Shown: positions 45,869-53,982, counted from the stretch's first letter. The stretch: DNA of 64,000 nucleotides from Clostridium tepidiprofundi DSM 19306 (GCF_001594005.1 NZ_LTBA01000001.1:1-64000), one strand, 5' to 3'. Made by a program: numbers and translations. Notes: generated by a model from the letters alone, not told the origin.

Positions 45869-46568
45869 ATCCAATAGAATAATTTTTTTTGCCTCCATGT
45901 TTTTAGGAATAATAATTGCAATGAATATTAAATTCTTAAATAGAGATAATATGCTATTGAGTCCAGAAGATTATTCAGAAGCTTATAACAAGAGAAATAA
46001 TCTTTATAACGAGATATCACGTATGAAAGAAGAATATTATAATGCATATAAAAAGCTTGATATATATAAGGCAAATGATGAAAACAAGTATTCGGTTATA
46101 CAAGAAATACAAAAGGAATTAGATAAAAATAATTTGCTATTTGGTGTTGAACCAGTTGAAGGTGAGGGTGTGAAAATCATTATAAATGATGCTACAACGG
46201 GTTCATTTGGGGAATACTACGATATATATTCTGTTATACATGATTATGATATTGTAGAGTTGGTTAATGATTTAAAAAATGCAGGAGCTGAAGCTATATC
46301 AATAAATGGTCAAAGAATTATTTACAGCAGTTATAGTTATTGTGGAGGCAGTTACATAAATTTAGGAGGAACCAAAATTGTTCCCCCATTTTATATTAAT
46401 GCAATTGGAGATAAGAGGGTATTGAAAAATTATTTATTATTAAATAATACACATTTTAAGGAGTTGGCGCTTAGAAGGATAAGAACTGAAATTTATGAAG
46501 TAGATCATATAAGAATACCTGGTTATACTGGAAATACAAAATTCCAATATATGCATGAAACAAAGTAA
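45849..46568 (+). CDS. DUF881-family membrane protein (second copy)
   Basis: The 239 residues have the same layout as the first copy: membrane helix, coiled coil (about 50-95), then the DUF881 domain with GEGVKIIIND, ELVNDLKNAGAEAISINGQR and a final IPGYTG segment. ATG 45849 follows GAGGTGG, overlapping sbp; the TTG-initiated longer frame from 45816 is less likely. In most relatives ftsZ or ftsA would follow, but yggS comes next here. Confidence 0.88.
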   Translation: MRMKINKSNRIIFFASMFLGIIIAMNIKFLNRDNMLLSPEDYSEAYNKRNNLYNEISRMKEEYYNAYKKLDIYKANDENKYSVIQEIQKELDKNNLLFGVEPVEGEGVKIIINDATTGSFGEYYDIYSVIHDYDIVELVNDLKNAGAEAISINGQRIIYSSYSYCGGSYINLGGTKIVPPFYINAIGDKRVLKNYLLLNNTHFKELALRRIRTEIYEVDHIRIPGYTGNTKFQYMHETK

Positions 46569-46673
46569 TTTTTAAAATTTAATTAAAAAAATAATTAATG
46601 TTGAAGGAATTTTGTTTTTAATGAAGAATACCTTCTATAGTATGTGGTATATATAATAAGGAGAGAGACTGTT

Positions 46674-47345
46674 ATGGAAATAAAAACTAATATTTATAAT
46701 ATTAGAAAAGACATCCCTAAAAATGTTAAGCTTGTTTGTGTTACAAAGACAAAGAGTATTGAAGAAATTAAACAAGCTTATTCTATTGGTGAAAGAGATT
46801 TTGGCGAAAATAAGGTTCAAGAGTTATTGTATAAATATGAGCACTTTGATAATGATGTAAGATGGCATTTTATTGGACATTTGCAAAGGAACAAAGTTAA
46901 ATATATTGCAGGTAAGGTATACTTAATTCATTCATTAGATAGTGTTAGACTATTGAATGAAATTGAAAAAAGATATTCTGAAAAAGGTAGAATTGCTAAT
47001 GTATTGATTCAAATAAATATAGGTAGAGAAAAAAATAAAACAGGTTTGTTTATTGAAGATTTAGATGAATTATTAAAACACTGTGAAAAGTGTTCTAATG
47101 TGAAAGTGAAAGGTTTAATGGCTATAATACCTAAAGGTGATGAGAAATCTTGCAGTATGCATTTTAGGAATATGAAACATATTTTTGATGAACTTAAGGA
47201 AAATGAATTTAATAATATTAATATGGAAATCTTGTCTATGGGCATGTCAGGTGATTATAAAATAGCTATTGACGAAGGGTCGAATATGATAAGAATAGGA
47301 CAAGGAATTTTTGGGAAAAGAATATATGACAAAGGAGGAGTTTAA
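46674..47345 (+). CDS. yggS: PLP homeostasis protein YggS/PLPBP
   Basis: A fold-type III pyridoxal-phosphate-binding protein without known enzyme activity, involved in PLP and amino-acid balance. The 223 residues contain KLVCVTKTKS with the PLP lysine, FGENKVQEL, WHFIGHLQRNK, VKGLMAIIP and LSMGMSGDYKIAI. I use ATG 46674 after AAGGAGAGA. It begins the yggS-sepF-yggT-divIVA block. Confidence 0.95.
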   Translation: MEIKTNIYNIRKDIPKNVKLVCVTKTKSIEEIKQAYSIGERDFGENKVQELLYKYEHFDNDVRWHFIGHLQRNKVKYIAGKVYLIHSLDSVRLLNEIEKRYSEKGRIANVLIQINIGREKNKTGLFIEDLDELLKHCEKCSNVKVKGLMAIIPKGDEKSCSMHFRNMKHIFDELKENEFNNINMEILSMGMSGDYKIAIDEGSNMIRIGQGIFGKRIYDKGGV

Positions 47346-47798
47346 ATGTCAGGAAAAGTTTTAAATAAAATGATGGGTATTTTAGGTATGGAAGATAATT
47401 ATGATGATTATGATGAACAGGAAGATGTGCTAGATGAGCAAGAAGAACAAGAAGATGATGATTATGATTTATTGAATAGCAAAAAAGGAAAAATATTAAA
47501 TATTCATACCAGTTCTTCTGTAAAGGTTGAGATTGTTAAACCTTATGATTTTGAAGAAGCTACAAGTGTCTGCGAGAGCTTAAAGAAGAGGAAAATTATA
47601 GTCATAAATACTACAGCATTGGATAATAAAATAGCTCAGAGATTTTTAGATTTTGTTGGTGGTGCATGCTATATTTCAGGTGGAGAGCTTCAAGAGGTAG
47701 AAAAAGGTATTTATATTATATCACCATCAAATGTAGAAATAGATAACTCATTAAAGACTGAACTTTCTAGTAAGGGAGTATTTAGTTTTATAAAGTAG
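47346..47798 (+). CDS. sepF: Cell division protein SepF
   Basis: SepF is a membrane-tethered FtsZ partner that shapes the septum. The 150 residues have an N-terminal amphipathic segment (KVLNKMMGILGM), an acidic linker (about 15-40) and the SepF domain with VEIVKPYDFEEA, NTTALDNKIAQRFLDFVGGA and GIYIISPSNVEI. It starts directly after yggS. FtsZ itself is not encoded in the window. Confidence 0.94.
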   Translation: MSGKVLNKMMGILGMEDNYDDYDEQEDVLDEQEEQEDDDYDLLNSKKGKILNIHTSSSVKVEIVKPYDFEEATSVCESLKKRKIIVINTTALDNKIAQRFLDFVGGACYISGGELQEVEKGIYIISPSNVEIDNSLKTELSSKGVFSFIK

Positions 47799-47811
47799 AT
47801 TGGAGGTAAAT

Positions 47812-48063
47812 ATGATATTTGCTAGAATGATTTATTTTGTTCTTGGATTGTTAGAAATACTTATTCTTATTGAGGTTGTTTTGTCTTGGATTATGATTGG
47901 TAATGAAAATAAGTATACAATGATGATACATAGGATGACTGAGCCTTTTTTAGAACCAGGAAGGAGAATTCAAGAAAGCTTATTTCCAAATTTAATGATA
48001 GATTTTTCTCCATTTGTGGCAATTGTGATTATTACGTTTTTAAAAAGATTATTGATTTGGTAA
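47812..48063 (+). CDS. yggT: YggT-family membrane protein (YlmG)
   Basis: The 83-residue protein has two membrane helices and the YGGT pattern LILIEVVLSWIM and MTEPFLEPGRRI. It is associated with division-site and envelope functions in several bacteria, with no firm biochemical role. ATG 47812 follows TTGGAGG. ylmH, often next, is absent. Confidence 0.88.
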   Translation: MIFARMIYFVLGLLEILILIEVVLSWIMIGNENKYTMMIHRMTEPFLEPGRRIQESLFPNLMIDFSPFVAIVIITFLKRLLIW

Positions 48064-48081
48064 TAATATGGGGGTATGGTT

Positions 48082-48699
48082 ATGCGGATAACTTCTATGG
48101 ATATTGAAAACAAGGAGTTTAAGAGAACAGTAAGGGGATATAATCCTTATGAAGTGGATGAATTTTTAGATCAAATTGCTGAGGATTATGAAGCACTGTA
48201 TAAAGAGAATTCAATACTTAATGAAAAGATTAGTATACTGGATGAAAAAATAGAGCATTACAAGAAAATTGAGTCTACTATTCAAAAAACATTGGTTTTA
48301 GCACAAAATTCTGCTGAACAGGTTAAGTTAAGTGCTCAAAAGGAAGCTGAATTGATAATAAAAGATGCTAATGATGCTGCTCAAAAAATTATTGATAAAG
48401 CTAATAATGATGTTTTAAAGATAAATGATGAATTTGATAGGATAAGACGAGAGTTTAATAAGTTCAGAACAAAATATAGGAATTTTATGAATAGCCAAAT
48501 AGAATTATTTGAAAGAATGGAAAAGAATTTTGATGAGTACTATTCGCTTGGCAAAAGTATTAAAGAAGAAATTAAAGAGAAAAGCGTTGATATGAGTGAG
48601 GCAAATATAAGCAATGATTTTAATGTAAATGATATAAATAAAGAAATTGGCGATGCAGATGATTTAGAAACTATTAAAACATTTTTTGCTAACAGGTGA
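48082..48699 (+). CDS. divIVA: Cell division initiation protein DivIVA
   Basis: A curvature-sensing coiled-coil protein that marks poles and septa. The 205 residues have the N-terminal lipid-binding domain with ITSMDIENKEFKRTVRGYNP and EVDEFLDQIAEDYE, followed by long coiled coils (about 30-160) and an acidic tail. I prefer ATG 48082, 7 nt after GGGGG, to 48076. It ends the cluster and a terminator follows. Confidence 0.95.
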   Translation: MRITSMDIENKEFKRTVRGYNPYEVDEFLDQIAEDYEALYKENSILNEKISILDEKIEHYKKIESTIQKTLVLAQNSAEQVKLSAQKEAELIIKDANDAAQKIIDKANNDVLKINDEFDRIRREFNKFRTKYRNFMNSQIELFERMEKNFDEYYSLGKSIKEEIKEKSVDMSEANISNDFNVNDINKEIGDADDLETIKTFFANR

Positions 48700-48712
48700 A
48701 GCATAAAATCTA

Positions 48713-48768
48713 ACGGCAATTCCTTCCTCTAGTTTATATGTTGGTTGGAAATTGTCGTATTTTTGTGT
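48713..48768 (+). terminator. Terminator after divIVA
   Basis: ACGGCAATT (48713-48721) pairs with AATTGTCGT (48750-48758), including one G-U pair, and two further pairs form across a bulge. The loop is large and ATTTTTGTGTTTT follows. Confidence 0.65.
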
Positions 48769-48783
48769 TTTGTCCTATTAAAT

Positions 48784-48811
48784 TTGAATTTTTCTGTTAT
48801 AATAGTATAAA
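48784..48811 (+). promoter_or_regulatory. Candidate sigma-A promoter of mtnN
   Basis: TTGAAT (48784-48789), a 16-bp spacer and TATAAA (48806-48811), 27 bp before the start codon and just after the divIVA terminator. A perfect TATAAT at 48798-48803 is an alternative -10 without a good -35. Confidence 0.5.
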
Positions 48812-48837
48812 ATATATTTAAACTGGAGGAATGAGAT

Positions 48838-49530
48838 TTGAACATAGGTATTATTGGTGCTATGCAAGAAGAAGTTGAAGAGTTATTGAAAATAGTAGAA
48901 GCTGAAGAGAATATAATTAAAGCAAAAATGGAATTCAACGTTGGGAAAATATATGATAAAAGAGTTGTTATTGTTACTAGTGGAATAGGTAAAGTAAATG
49001 CGGCAGTGTGTACTCAGATATTGATAGATGATTTTAAAGTTGATTGTATAATTAATGTGGGTATTGCTGGTGGTGTAAGAGAAGATATATATCCTGGAGA
49101 TGTTATTATTGCAGATAATTTAGTACAACATGATATTGATACTTCATTTTTTGGCGATAGAATAGGTCAAGTACCAAGACTTGATACATTTGACTTTAAA
49201 TGCGATGAAAGATTAGTGAGTGTTGTTAATGATGTTTGCAAAGATATTAAAAATAGCAAATACTATAAGGGAAGAATAGTCTCAGGAGATCAATTTATTG
49301 CAGATGTTGAGAAGTTAAAATGGATTAGTAGTGAGTTTGGTGCTTTAGGATGCGAAATGGAAGGGGCGAGTATAGCTCATGTGTGCTATCTCAATCAAAT
49401 TCCTTTTGTTGTTATTAGATCTGTGTCTGATAATGCAATCAATGGAACTCACATGGAATATGATAAATTTAAAGTTATAGCTTTAAAAAATTCGTTTAAT
49501 ATAATTAATAGTATGCTAAAAATTATGTAG
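48838..49530 (+). CDS. mtnN: 5'-methylthioadenosine/S-adenosylhomocysteine nucleosidase
   Basis: It hydrolyses MTA and SAH, removing SAM-cycle by-products. The 230 residues contain GIIGAMQEEVEELL, TSGIGKVNAAVCTQ, NVGIAGGVRED, the catalytic EMEGASIAHVCY region and RSVSDNA with the catalytic Asp. The start is TTG after GGAGGAATGA. It heads a run of genes reaching to rluD. Confidence 0.96.
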   Translation: MNIGIIGAMQEEVEELLKIVEAEENIIKAKMEFNVGKIYDKRVVIVTSGIGKVNAAVCTQILIDDFKVDCIINVGIAGGVREDIYPGDVIIADNLVQHDIDTSFFGDRIGQVPRLDTFDFKCDERLVSVVNDVCKDIKNSKYYKGRIVSGDQFIADVEKLKWISSEFGALGCEMEGASIAHVCYLNQIPFVVIRSVSDNAINGTHMEYDKFKVIALKNSFNIINSMLKIM

Positions 49531-49540
49531 GTGATGACTT

Positions 49541-50335
49541 ATGAAACATTTACTTGTTGATAAATATAGTGGCCCTAATATAAAGTTTAATGTAAAAGAT
49601 GTATTATTTGGTGGTAATGAAAAAGTTTTTATTTCCGGTCCTTGTTCTGTTGAGAGTTATGAACAAATGGATGAGTTAGCATATCAGCTAAGTAATATAG
49701 GTGTAAATATGCTGAGAGGTGGAGCATTTAAACCAAGGACATCTCCTTATGATTTTCAAGGACTAAAACAAGAGGGTATAAAAATATTAAAAAGCATAAG
49801 TGAAAAATATAATATGCCAGTTGTAACAGAAATTATGGATATAAGGGATTTGGAAATTTTATTGCCCAATATTGATATGTTACAAATAGGTTCTAGGAAT
49901 ATGTACAATTATTCATTGCTTAAAGAAGTAGGAAAACTGGATGTTCCAGTGCTTCTTAAAAGAGGTATGAGTGCTACAATTCAAGAATGGATGTATGCTG
50001 CTGAATATATTATGTCTGAAGGAAATGAAAAAATTGTTTTATGTGAAAGAGGAATTAGAACATTCGAAACTTATACAAGAAATACATTAGATATTAATGC
50101 TGTTGCTGTTGTTAAAAATAAATTTAGACTTCCAATTATAGTAGATCCAAGTCATGGAACGGGATTGAGAGAAATTGTACACAGTATGTCGTTAGCATCA
50201 ATAGCTGCGGGTGCTGATGGTTTGATAATTGAAAGTCATATTAATCCAGATTTAGCTATTTCAGATGCTAGGCAAACTGTTGATGTAGAAACAGTACATA
50301 GAATAATTAAAAGCGTTGAAAAAATGGGTTGGTGA
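49541..50335 (+). CDS. aroF: 3-deoxy-7-phosphoheptulonate synthase (AroF, KDPS-like type)
   Basis: First enzyme of the shikimate pathway, joining PEP and erythrose-4-phosphate. The 264 residues contain FISGPCSVESYEQM, LRGGAFKPRTSPYDFQG, QIGSRNMYNY, LKRGMSATIQEW and IVDPSHGTG. It is the short form without an ACT or chorismate mutase domain, so allosteric control through such a domain is not expected. It is translated together with aroA downstream. Confidence 0.95.
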   Translation: MKHLLVDKYSGPNIKFNVKDVLFGGNEKVFISGPCSVESYEQMDELAYQLSNIGVNMLRGGAFKPRTSPYDFQGLKQEGIKILKSISEKYNMPVVTEIMDIRDLEILLPNIDMLQIGSRNMYNYSLLKEVGKLDVPVLLKRGMSATIQEWMYAAEYIMSEGNEKIVLCERGIRTFETYTRNTLDINAVAVVKNKFRLPIIVDPSHGTGLREIVHSMSLASIAAGADGLIIESHINPDLAISDARQTVDVETVHRIIKSVEKMGW

Positions 50336-50342
50336 TAGTGTT

Positions 50343-51650
50343 TTGCGTGTTAAAATTAGTAGACCTAAATCAAATATAGAAGAAAGTTTCACATTATATG
50401 GAGATAAATCTATTGCACATAGAGCATTAATTTTAGGAGCATTACCTAAAGGGAAATATAAAATAATAAACTTTCCTCTTAATAGGGATTGTATGACTAC
50501 ATTGAAATGCATGAACAAATTGGGTGTAATAATAAGGCAAGAAAACAGCACTCTATATGTTAGTTCTCCTGGATATGAAGGATTTAATAAAAATGTTGGA
50601 ACTCTTGATTGTGAAAATTCTGGAACAACTGTAAGATTGCTGTCAGGAGTGCTGAGTGGCATAGGTGCTGAGTGTACACTTATTGGTGATAGCTCGCTTT
50701 CAAAGAGACCAATGTCAAGGATTGAAATACCACTATTAAAAATGGGTGCAAACATTGAAAGCAACAATGGTTATATTCCAATTAATTTCAAAGAATGTGC
50801 TGTATTAGAAGGAATTACATATGAACTCCCAGTGGCATCAGCACAGGTAAAATCCTGCATACTTATAGCAGGTTTTTTATCTGATAATAATACTACTGTT
50901 ATTGAAAAGGTATCAACTAGGGATCATACAGAGAGGATTTTTAAATATTTAGGTGCTGATATTTTTGTTAATAGTAATAGTAATAGTATTTCAATTAGCA
51001 GATCAAAAATTATGAGCAAGGATTTTTATATACCAGGTGATATTTCATCTGCTGCATTTATTATTGCGTGCGCATTGCTCGGCGAAAATTGCAAAGTAAC
51101 ATTAAAAAATGTTTTATTAAATGATGGCAGAATTAAATATATAACTCTTTTGAAGAAAATGGGAGCCTTAATTAGTATTAAGGAAAATGGAATTGTGAAT
51201 GGAGAAAATATAGGAGATATTTCTGTAGTAAGCAGTAAAATGTATGGAATAGAAATCGAAGAAGATATCATACCGAGCATAATAGATGAAATCCCAGTAC
51301 TAGCAGTTATTTCCGCTTTTAGCAATGGTACTACTAGTATACATGGAATAGAGGAATTAAAGTACAAAGAAAGCAATAGGGTGGAGTCTATAATTAAAAA
51401 TTTAAGAAACATAGGAATAGAATGTAATATAGTTAATGATACGATTATTATTCATGGAAATGATAGTATAATTGATAAAACTATTTCATTTGAAAGCTTT
51501 AATGATCATAGGATAGCTATGGCTTTTATGGCGGTTGCTATGAGAAATAAAGGCTGTATTATTATAAATAATTGGGAATGTACTGATGTTTCATTTCCAA
51601 ATGCGATATGTTATTTCAATAAATTTTTTGATATTAGAAATGTTTATTAA
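50343..51650 (+). CDS. aroA: EPSP synthase (3-phosphoshikimate 1-carboxyvinyltransferase)
   Basis: It transfers enolpyruvate from PEP to shikimate-3-phosphate. About 435 residues, with GDKSIAHRALILGAL, ENSGTTVRLLSGVLSG, SKRPMSR, SAQVKSCILIAGF, STRDHTERI, PGDISSAAFI and the late ELKYKESNRV and FNDHRIAMAF motifs. The ENSGTTVRLL segment replaces the LGNAGTAMRP of enterobacterial enzymes, as in other Firmicutes. I choose TTG 50343 after GGTGATAG; the frame is open back to 50316. Confidence 0.94.
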   Translation: MRVKISRPKSNIEESFTLYGDKSIAHRALILGALPKGKYKIINFPLNRDCMTTLKCMNKLGVIIRQENSTLYVSSPGYEGFNKNVGTLDCENSGTTVRLLSGVLSGIGAECTLIGDSSLSKRPMSRIEIPLLKMGANIESNNGYIPINFKECAVLEGITYELPVASAQVKSCILIAGFLSDNNTTVIEKVSTRDHTERIFKYLGADIFVNSNSNSISISRSKIMSKDFYIPGDISSAAFIIACALLGENCKVTLKNVLLNDGRIKYITLLKKMGALISIKENGIVNGENIGDISVVSSKMYGIEIEEDIIPSIIDEIPVLAVISAFSNGTTSIHGIEELKYKESNRVESIIKNLRNIGIECNIVNDTIIIHGNDSIIDKTISFESFNDHRIAMAFMAVAMRNKGCIIINNWECTDVSFPNAICYFNKFFDIRNVY

Positions 51651-51652
51651 TA

Positions 51653-51711
51653 AAAAATGCTCCTTTTGAGAAAATATTATATATGATTTGTTTATTGAAA
51701 GGAGTGTTTTT
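51653..51711 (+). promoter_or_regulatory. Hairpin enclosing the ribosome binding site of the DksA-like gene
   Basis: Bases 51653-51666 pair with 51698-51711 (14 bp, two G-U pairs). The right arm contains the AAAGGAG binding site and ends in TTTTT directly before ATG 51712. It can be read as the aroA terminator placed against the next start codon, or as a leader hairpin that hides the ribosome binding site. Confidence 0.6.
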
Positions 51712-52308
51712 ATGGATAATAAAAGAAGTGAACATTTTAGAATGAAGTTGATGAATGAAAAGAAACGAGTAAATGATTTGTTGAAACAAATGAAAGAAAA
51801 TGGAGTATTTACCAATTCGGAGATAGCTTCAGAGCTATCATATTATGATAATCATCCGGGGGATTTAGCTACAGAAATTTCTGATATTGAAAAAGGTAGA
51901 GCCCTTAAATCTAATGAAGTTTCTATACTAAAAAAGATAGATTTAGCGCTTAGTGCTATTGAAAATGGAAAATATGGTATATGTAAACTTTGTGGTAAAG
52001 AAATAAGTGAAGAGAGGTTGGAGTTTATTCCTTATGCGGAGTATTGTATAGAATGTCAAAAAAATTTGAGCAATATTAAACCACATAAAGATAGACCTGT
52101 TGAAGAAGATGTACTCGGAAATCCATTTGGATATGGTTATAATGATTTTAGTGATGATGTAGAATTTGATGCTGAGGATAGTTATCAAGCTGTTGAAAGA
52201 TTCAATAAAATGGATAATATAGATGAATTTTATGATGGTGATGATGACTATGTGGAACCGATTGAGTGCATTAGCAATCAAGAGTATAAAAATCAGTTAC
52301 CTGATTAG
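51712..52308 (+). CDS. DksA/TraR-type zinc finger protein (YteA-like)
   Basis: The 198 residues have an N-terminal coiled coil (MNEKKRVNDLLKQMKENG), the YteA motif YDNHPGDLATEISDIEKGRA, and a four-Cys zinc finger CKLCGKEIS ... CIECQKN. An acidic tail of about 70 residues follows. YteA proteins occur in sporulating Firmicutes and lie near lspA; the function is not settled. The zinc finger and coiled coil suggest contact with RNA polymerase by analogy with DksA. Confidence 0.88.
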   Translation: MDNKRSEHFRMKLMNEKKRVNDLLKQMKENGVFTNSEIASELSYYDNHPGDLATEISDIEKGRALKSNEVSILKKIDLALSAIENGKYGICKLCGKEISEERLEFIPYAEYCIECQKNLSNIKPHKDRPVEEDVLGNPFGYGYNDFSDDVEFDAEDSYQAVERFNKMDNIDEFYDGDDDYVEPIECISNQEYKNQLPD

Positions 52309-52336
52309 TTTGCTATAAATATAAGGGGGATGGGTA

Positions 52337-52780
52337 ATGGAGTTAATTATTATTTTTATTGGTCTAACTTTGGATAGAATTACAAAAATTTGGGCTAGTA
52401 CATTAAAAGGAAAAGAAGGAATAGTTGTAGTTAGAAACTTTTTTAGATTTGAATATCTAGAAAATAGAGGAGCTGCATTTGGAATATTTCAGCATAAGCT
52501 CATTCTTTTAAGTGTTGTTACAATAATTGTAGTAAGTGCAATGGGGTATTACTTGATTAGTTTCAGACCAAAATCCAAATTTTTAAGGTTTTCATTAGCG
52601 CTTATAATAAGTGGAGCAATAGGTAACTTGATTGATAGAATGTTTTATAAGTATGTAATTGACTTTATTTTACTGCACTACAAAGATGTTTATTATTACC
52701 CTACTTTTAATGTAGCAGATATATTGGTGGTTACTGGAACTATTATGCTGGCAATTTTAATAATAAAGGATGTAGATTAA
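52337..52780 (+). CDS. lspA: Lipoprotein signal peptidase LspA
   Basis: This aspartyl protease cleaves prolipoprotein signal peptides in the membrane. The 147 residues have four helices with LTLDRITKIWA, ENRGAAFGIF, and the catalytic aspartates in GNLIDRMF and TFNVADILV. AAGGGGGATGGG precedes the ATG. The stop overlaps the rluD start by one base. Confidence 0.95.
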   Translation: MELIIIFIGLTLDRITKIWASTLKGKEGIVVVRNFFRFEYLENRGAAFGIFQHKLILLSVVTIIVVSAMGYYLISFRPKSKFLRFSLALIISGAIGNLIDRMFYKYVIDFILLHYKDVYYYPTFNVADILVVTGTIMLAILIIKDVD

Positions 52781-53697
52781 TGGAAAGAAATGATTTTATT
52801 GTAGATAATGAGTTTGTTGGCACTAGATTGGATGTTTTTTTAAAATCCAAGTATGAAGATAAATCAAGAAGTTATTTTCAGAATTTACTTGAACAAGAAA
52901 ACATAAAAGTTAATGGGCAAATAAAGAAAGGAAAGTATAAGTTAAAGCAAGGTGATAAGGTTTCAGTAGAAATTCCTGAACCAGTTGAATTAAAGATAAA
53001 TCCTGAGAATATTCATATTGACATTGTTTATGAAGATAAAGATATAATAGTTGTAAATAAATTACAAGGTATGGTTGTTCATCCTGCACCAGGTAATTAT
53101 TCTGGTACTCTCGTTAATGCACTACTATATCACTGTGATGATTTGTCAGGTATAAATGGTATTATAAGGCCAGGAATTGTACATAGGATTGATAAAGATA
53201 CTTCAGGATTATTAGTTATCGCTAAGAATGATATTGCTCATGTAAAGCTTGCTGAACAATTCAAAGAACATTCAATAACTAGAACGTATTATGCACTGGT
53301 AGAGGGAAGAATAAAAAATGATAGTGGCGTCATAAATAAACCATTAGGTAGAGATGCTAAGGAAAGAATTAAAATGGCAGTTGTTTCGAATGGTAAGAGG
53401 GCTGTTACACACTACAAAGTGATTGAAATTTTCAAAAAAAATACATTAGTCCAATGCAACCTGGAAACGGGTAGGACACACCAAATAAGAGTTCATATGG
53501 CATATATAGGGCATCCATTAGTAGGGGATCCAGTATATGGATATAAAAAGCAGAGGTTCAAATTAAATGGTCAAGCACTTCATGCTAAAACTATTGGATT
53601 TATACATCCTACTACAGGAAAGTATGTGGAATTTGATTCAGAGTTACCTATGTATTTTAAAAAAATTATAAATGTGTTGAGAAATGAATTGAAATAG
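52780..53697 (+). CDS. rluD: 23S rRNA pseudouridine synthase, RluD type
   Basis: It converts uridines in 23S rRNA to pseudouridine. The 305 residues have an N-terminal S4 RNA-binding domain (GTRLDVFLKSKYEDKSRS) and the catalytic motif HRIDKDTSGLLVIAKN with the active Asp, followed by TGRTHQIRVHMAYIGHPL. The lspA-rluD pair followed by pyrR is a common Firmicute arrangement. Confidence 0.93.
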   Translation: MERNDFIVDNEFVGTRLDVFLKSKYEDKSRSYFQNLLEQENIKVNGQIKKGKYKLKQGDKVSVEIPEPVELKINPENIHIDIVYEDKDIIVVNKLQGMVVHPAPGNYSGTLVNALLYHCDDLSGINGIIRPGIVHRIDKDTSGLLVIAKNDIAHVKLAEQFKEHSITRTYYALVEGRIKNDSGVINKPLGRDAKERIKMAVVSNGKRAVTHYKVIEIFKKNTLVQCNLETGRTHQIRVHMAYIGHPLVGDPVYGYKKQRFKLNGQALHAKTIGFIHPTTGKYVEFDSELPMYFKKIINVLRNELK

Positions 53698-53734
53698 AGT
53701 TAATTTTATGTTAACATATAGAAAAGATTGAGTT

Positions 53735-53830
53735 ACCTTTAAAGTAGTCCTGTGAGATTACAAGGTGTTAAAACATAATTTTAGTTTTAATTGTTTATTA
53801 CGCCTTTACCTCACGGTTGAGGCGTTTTTT
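53735..53830 (+). promoter_or_regulatory. PyrR-responsive leader: PyrR-binding motif plus attenuator
   Basis: Bases 53735-53766 match the PyrR-binding hairpin: lower stem ACCTT/AAGGT and the conserved AGTCCTGTGAGATT with its CNGNGA loop. About 45 nt later a terminator stem ACGCCT/AGGCGT (53800-53826), with a CTCA/TGAG inner part, is followed by TTTTTTA. By the known PyrR mechanism, UMP-bound PyrR stabilises the first hairpin, prevents an antiterminator and allows termination. The 3' side is separated from pyrR by a repeat element (53839-53946). Confidence 0.88.
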
Positions 53831-53838
53831 ATATGTGT

Positions 53839-53946
53839 AAGTGAACTCGTTTTGCTAGAGCAAAATATAGGTATTTAAGGTGGAGACTCTACTTGAATCA
53901 AAACGCTTCAATATGCTACTTATGGAAGTAGGATTCTTGTAGAATT
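53839..53946. repeat. Three-hairpin dispersed repeat, copy 1
   Basis: About 108 nt, similar along its whole length to 62264-62376. Hairpins: TTTTGC/GCAAAA (53851-53866), TTGAA/TTCAA (53893-53911) and CTACTT/AAGTAG (53916-53931). Relative to copy 2 the third stem has a compensating change (T917-A930 here, C-G there, last three digits), and the first stem has G-U where copy 2 has G-C. It sits between the pyr attenuator and the pyrR start. Read on the minus strand, hairpins near both ends and flanking sequence ending GAGTTCAC resemble a non-autonomous IS200/IS605-type element. Confidence 0.75.
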
Positions 53947-53982
53947 AATAAATATTAGTTGTATTGTAAAGGAGGTGCTTTT

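Noticed and set aside
46569-46673. Remnant of ftsZ between the second DUF881 gene and yggS
   Set aside because: Only about 105 bp of AT-rich sequence with a short GAAGG/CCTTC hairpin; no FtsZ-like codons in any frame.
50261-50767. 168-codon minus-strand frame across the aroF/aroA junction
   Set aside because: Antisense to two certain genes with no supporting signal.
53707-53718. 12-bp palindrome TATGTTAACATA before the pyr leader
   Set aside because: Short and AT-rich, so a chance palindrome is likely; no other support.
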